In this document: piece by piece, positions 61,650-64,000 of the stretch
How positions within the stretch are numbered: position 1 is the stretch's first letter
Layout: each line of letters opens with the position of its first letter
Origin: Mycolicibacterium pyrenivorans
GTDB taxonomy: Bacteria; Actinomycetota; Actinomycetes; Mycobacteriales; Mycobacteriaceae
Length of the DNA: 64,000 bases
Assembly (NCBI RefSeq): GCF_025821625.1
Contig: NZ_JACKSH010000151.1
Coordinates: 63,227-127,226 of the forward strand
Reading direction: 5' to 3'
Position numbers and translations under genes: made by a program
Notes under the pieces: generated by a model
Told to the model about the DNA's origin: nothing
Seen by the model: only the letters and a program-made list of their open reading frames with translations
Databases searched by the model: none

Positions 61650-61672
61650 CACTCTGCCTACGACAGAGTGTA
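61650..61672 (-). promoter_or_regulatory. cydA promoter: -10 overlapping an inverted repeat
   Basis: The perfect arms CACTCTG (61650-61656) and CAGAGTG (61664-61670) have a 7-nt spacer. On the minus strand the -10 TACACT (61672-61667) runs into one arm, so a protein bound here would block the start site near 61660. It does not fit the CRP consensus TGTGA-n6-TCACA. Confidence 0.55.
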
Positions 61673-61710
61673 GTAGCTTCGTCGGCTCCCGGCGCAAGGG
61701 GCTTTGGGCC

Positions 61711-62304
61711 TCATTCGGGCGCTGGCGCCGCAGCCTCCTCATCGGCGGTGACCGGTCTCCTGTTCGCCGCGCGGATGAAGAAGGCCGAGACCACCTCGAA
61801 GACGCCGATGACGATGAGCCAGATGCCGACGACCATGGTCAACGTCGCCAGTGATTCGAACGGCGAGGCCAGCATGATCACACCGGCGATCAAACTGATG
61901 ACGCCGATGAAGATCTCCCAGGCCCGGCCGGGAAGCGTGGGATCGGTGATCGCCGACATCGCGGTGGCGACACCGCGGAAGATGAAGCCGATACCGATCC
62001 ATATGGCCAGCAGCAGGATCGACTCCTGCAGGCTCAGGAAGCACAGCACGGCCAAGACGATTGCGGCCGCACCGCTGACGAAGAGCAGGATCCGTCCGGT
62101 GGTCGACCCGTGCAGGCTGAAGGCGAGTACCACCTGCGATATGCCGGTGACCAACAGAAAGGCCCCGAAGAAGATGGCGGCCACGAGGATGGTGATGGCC
62201 GGCCAGACCAACACCATGATCCCGAGAATGACGGCGAGAACCCCAGAGAGCAGAGCGGACTTCCACAGGTGCTGCAACATGCTTGGGGGAGCGGCGGTTT
62301 CCAT
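61711..62304 (-). CDS. HdeD-family (DUF308) membrane protein
   Basis: 197 aa from ATG 62304; an upstream in-frame ATG adds six residues. Six hydrophobic helices are arranged as repeated pairs, typical of HdeD: LSGVLAVILGIMVLVWP, then later GVISLIAGVIMLASP and MVVGIWLIVIGVFEVVSAF. It matches Rv1624c next to cydA. The family is linked to acid and stress resistance, but the mechanism is unknown. Confidence 0.85.
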   Translation of the reverse strand: METAAPPSMLQHLWKSALLSGVLAVILGIMVLVWPAITILVAAIFFGAFLLVTGISQVVLAFSLHGSTTGRILLFVSGAAAIVLAVLCFLSLQESILLLAIWIGIGFIFRGVATAMSAITDPTLPGRAWEIFIGVISLIAGVIMLASPFESLATLTMVVGIWLIVIGVFEVVSAFFIRAANRRPVTADEEAAAPAPE

Positions 62305-62376
62305 GCGCGCAGTCTGACACACCCGCGAAGGGCGACGCCCGATTTCGCGGTACGGCTGTGATGTCTCAACAGGGTC

Positions 62377-62424
62377 GTTAATGTTCCGTTACCGGCGCTG
62401 CGCGTCGGGTCATCGGTCGTTAAC
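62377..62424. promoter_or_regulatory. Direct repeats with GlnR-like spacing upstream of the ABC transporter
   Basis: GGTCGTTAA occurs at 62374-62382 (approximate edges) and again at about 62415-62423. The first copy reads GTTAA (62377-62381)-n6-GTTAC (62388-62392), a spacing like the GlnR half-site arrangement. The assignment to nitrogen control is tentative. The rest of the 194-nt gap (62305-62498) shows no other clear element. Confidence 0.3.
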
Positions 62425-62498
62425 GTCCTTGGCTGGAGACGCCCGGAGGGGACTCCGGACAAGGGGCTGACGGCCCGAAGAAGAAAGTAGAGGCAATC

Positions 62499-63419
62499 GT
62501 GTTGGGTTCAATCCAAGACCGCCGGAGCAAGATCTGGCGCTTCGCGGCAGTGTTCGCCGCCACCGGTGCCCTGGCCCTTTCGGGGTGTTCCAGCAGTTCC
62601 GAACCGAGCGGCGGAGAAGATTCCCCGACGGCGGCCGCACCGGCGGAGAAGGTCGATGCGATCGCCAACACCGTGCCCGAGGCCATCAAGTCGTCCGGCA
62701 CTCTCATCATCGGCGTGAACATCCCCTACGCGCCGAACGAGTTCAAGGACCCCGACGGCAAGATCGTCGGGTTCGACGTCGACCTGATGAACGCGATCGC
62801 CGGGACGCTGGGGCTGACGCCCGAATACCGCGAGGCCGACTTCGCCAAGATCATCCCGTCGATCCAGGGCGGCACGTTCAACGTGGGGATGTCTTCGTTC
62901 ACCGACAGCAAGGAGCGCGAGGAGCAGGTCGATTTCGTGACGTACTTCTCGGCCGGGACGCTGTGGGCCCAGCCTGCGGGCGGTGACGTCGACCCGGAGA
63001 ATGCGTGCGGCAAGAAGGTCGCCGTGCAGGCGACGACCGTTCAGGAGACCGAGGAGCTGCCCGCGCGGAGCCAGAAGTGCACCGACGCCGGCCAACCGGC
63101 CATCGAGATCGTCCCGTTCGACAGCCAGGACGCGGCCACCAATGCCGTCGTCCTCGGCCAGGCCGACGCCATGTCGGCGGACTCGCCGGTCACGCTGTAC
63201 GCGATCAAGCAGACCAACGGCAAGCTGGAGCAGGCCGGCGAGGTGTTCGACTCGGCGCCCTACGGCTGGCCGGTGGAGAAGGGCTCACCGCTGGCCCAGT
63301 CGCTGCTGCAGGCGCTCGAGCACCTGATCGAGACCGGACAGTACAAGGAGATCGCGGCCAACTGGGGTCTCGAGGAGGGCATGATCGACAAGCCGGTGAT
63401 CAACGGCGCGGTCTCCTGA
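62499..63419 (+). CDS. Polar amino acid ABC transporter substrate-binding lipoprotein
   Basis: 306 aa from GTG 62499, with AGAGG a few bases upstream. The signal peptide ends in the lipobox LSGC, with acylated Cys30, followed by a Ser/Gly/Asp linker. The mature protein is a family-3 solute-binding protein: VGFDVDLMNAIAGTLGL, FADFAKI-like EADFAKIIPSIQGG and KKVAVQATTVQE. It delivers an amino acid to the permease encoded 19 nt downstream. It is anchored through Lgt and LspA processing. The substrate is not decided. Confidence 0.9.
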   Translation: MLGSIQDRRSKIWRFAAVFAATGALALSGCSSSSEPSGGEDSPTAAAPAEKVDAIANTVPEAIKSSGTLIIGVNIPYAPNEFKDPDGKIVGFDVDLMNAIAGTLGLTPEYREADFAKIIPSIQGGTFNVGMSSFTDSKEREEQVDFVTYFSAGTLWAQPAGGDVDPENACGKKVAVQATTVQETEELPARSQKCTDAGQPAIEIVPFDSQDAATNAVVLGQADAMSADSPVTLYAIKQTNGKLEQAGEVFDSAPYGWPVEKGSPLAQSLLQALEHLIETGQYKEIAANWGLEEGMIDKPVINGAVS

Positions 63420-63438
63420 CCCACGGGGGCAAGTACAC

Positions 63439-64000
63439 ATGACTGATGTCGGCACGCCGCCACAAGCCATCGACGCCATCCCGTTGCGCCACCCCTGGCG
63501 TTGGGTGGCGGCGGTCGCCATCGTCGTCCTGGTGGGGCTGTTCCTGTACGGCGCCGCGACCAATGCGGCATACGGTTGGTCGACCTACCGGGAGTACCTG
63601 TTCAACGAGCGAATCATGCTCGGGGTGTTCAACACACTGCAGTTGACGGTCTACTCGATGGTCATCGGCATCGTGCTCGGCGTCGTGCTGACGATCATGC
63701 GACTTTCGTCGAACCCGGTGCTGGGTGCGGTGTCATGGGTGTTCCTGTGGATCTTCCGCGGCACCCCGGTGTACGTGCAGCTGGCGTTCTGGGGACTGTT
63801 CCCGACGATCTACCAGAACCTGCGGTTGGGTGTGCCTTTCGGGCCGTCGCTGTTCGAATTCGACCTGCAGGCCCTGTCCATACCCTTTGCGCTGGCGATC
63901 ATCGGCCTGGCTCTCAACGAAGCCGCGTACATGGCCGAGATCATCCGCGCCGGCATCACGTCGGTACCGGAGGGGCAGATGGAAGCGTCGACCGCACTGG
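63439..64000 (+). CDS. Amino acid ABC transporter permease (partial, runs off the window)
   Basis: 187 codons from ATG 63439 stay open to the right edge. After a cytoplasmic N-terminus and one helix (about 25-45) comes a HisM/GlnP-type permease domain: FNTLQLTVYSMVIGIVLG, IFRGTPVYVQLAFWG, and the start of the EAA loop, EAAYMAEIIRAGITSVPEGQ (about 165-185), which contacts the ATPase. It forms an operon with the preceding binding protein; an ATPase gene should follow. Confidence 0.9.
   Translation, partial: MTDVGTPPQAIDAIPLRHPWRWVAAVAIVVLVGLFLYGAATNAAYGWSTYREYLFNERIMLGVFNTLQLTVYSMVIGIVLGVVLTIMRLSSNPVLGAVSWVFLWIFRGTPVYVQLAFWGLFPTIYQNLRLGVPFGPSLFEFDLQALSIPFALAIIGLALNEAAYMAEIIRAGITSVPEGQMEASTAL

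Noticed and set aside
61650..61672. CRP/FNR-type site at cydA
   Set aside because: The half-sites CACTCTG/CAGAGTG do not fit TGTGA-n6-TCACA in sequence or spacing.
62377..62424. Firm GlnR box upstream of the amino acid ABC transporter
   Set aside because: Only part of the GTNAC/GAAAC pattern is present; kept as a low-confidence feature, not a finding.

Overview
The window is a GC-rich actinobacterial chromosome segment, almost certainly from a rapidly growing Mycobacterium (Mycolicibacterium type). Three things support this. Gene order follows the M. tuberculosis Rv1539-Rv1624c interval: lspA-rluD, dnaE1, an F420-type reductase with ilvA, treX-treY-treZ, bioA-F-D, bioB, nadA-B-C, hisD-C-B-H-A-impA-F-I, trpE-C-B-A, lgt, pyk, tesB, cydC-D-B-A. 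There are mycobacterial marker families (deazaflavin oxidoreductases, PriA-type hisA, a BsaP-like protein, DUF2567). Promoters have the TANNNT -10 element, often 6-8 nt before the start codon, as in leaderless mycobacterial genes. gltB-gltD between the DUF2752 gene and pyk is the arrangement I associate with rapid growers. No rRNA, tRNA, CRISPR array, insertion sequence or prophage was seen.

Layout. 1-9526: end of lspA, a pseudouridine synthase, a RarD permease, a TetR regulator, dnaE1 with an MFS transporter, a small membrane protein, an F420-type oxidoreductase and ilvA. 9580-17955 (minus): an operon of a membrane acyltransferase with treX, treY and treZ (glycogen to trehalose). 17979-24340: the biotin region bioA, bioF-bioD-2H phosphoesterase, bioQ divergent from bioB, a BsaP-like gene and a DUF2567 protein. 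24276-29948: a lipase, an NrtR-type NUDIX regulator and divergent nadA-nadB-nadC. 29950-31459: a membrane-anchored unknown, a LysE-type exporter and a second deazaflavin oxidoreductase. 31504-37955: an eight-gene his operon with nearly all junctions in 4-nt overlap. 38053-45878: peroxiredoxin, then trpE-(membrane protein)-trpC-trpB-trpA-lgt. 45879-47011: relic of a DUF222/HNH (13E12-type) gene and two small membrane proteins. 47095-55519: gltB-gltD, pyk, tesB. 55503-61618 (minus): cydA-cydB-cydD-cydC (cytochrome bd) and a DUF4190 protein. 61711-64000: an HdeD-like protein and the start of a polar amino acid ABC transporter.

How it fits together: most genes are housekeeping biosynthesis (biotin, NAD, His, Trp, Ile, Glu). 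The his and trp clusters are linked by PriA, which should supply the missing trpF activity. Biotin and NAD genes each carry a dedicated regulator next to its own operator.

The most unusual structures are: tandem 25-nt hairpin repeats directly downstream of both predicted BioQ operators; a 60-70 nt palindromic element at two convergent gene ends; a roughly 485-residue acidic repeat tail on Lgt; a 23-nt divergent promoter with overlapping -10 elements between bioA and the acyltransferase; and a cydD whose only start giving a full N-terminus seems to be CTG. All functional statements come from reading the sequence and from knowledge of the families; no database search was run.
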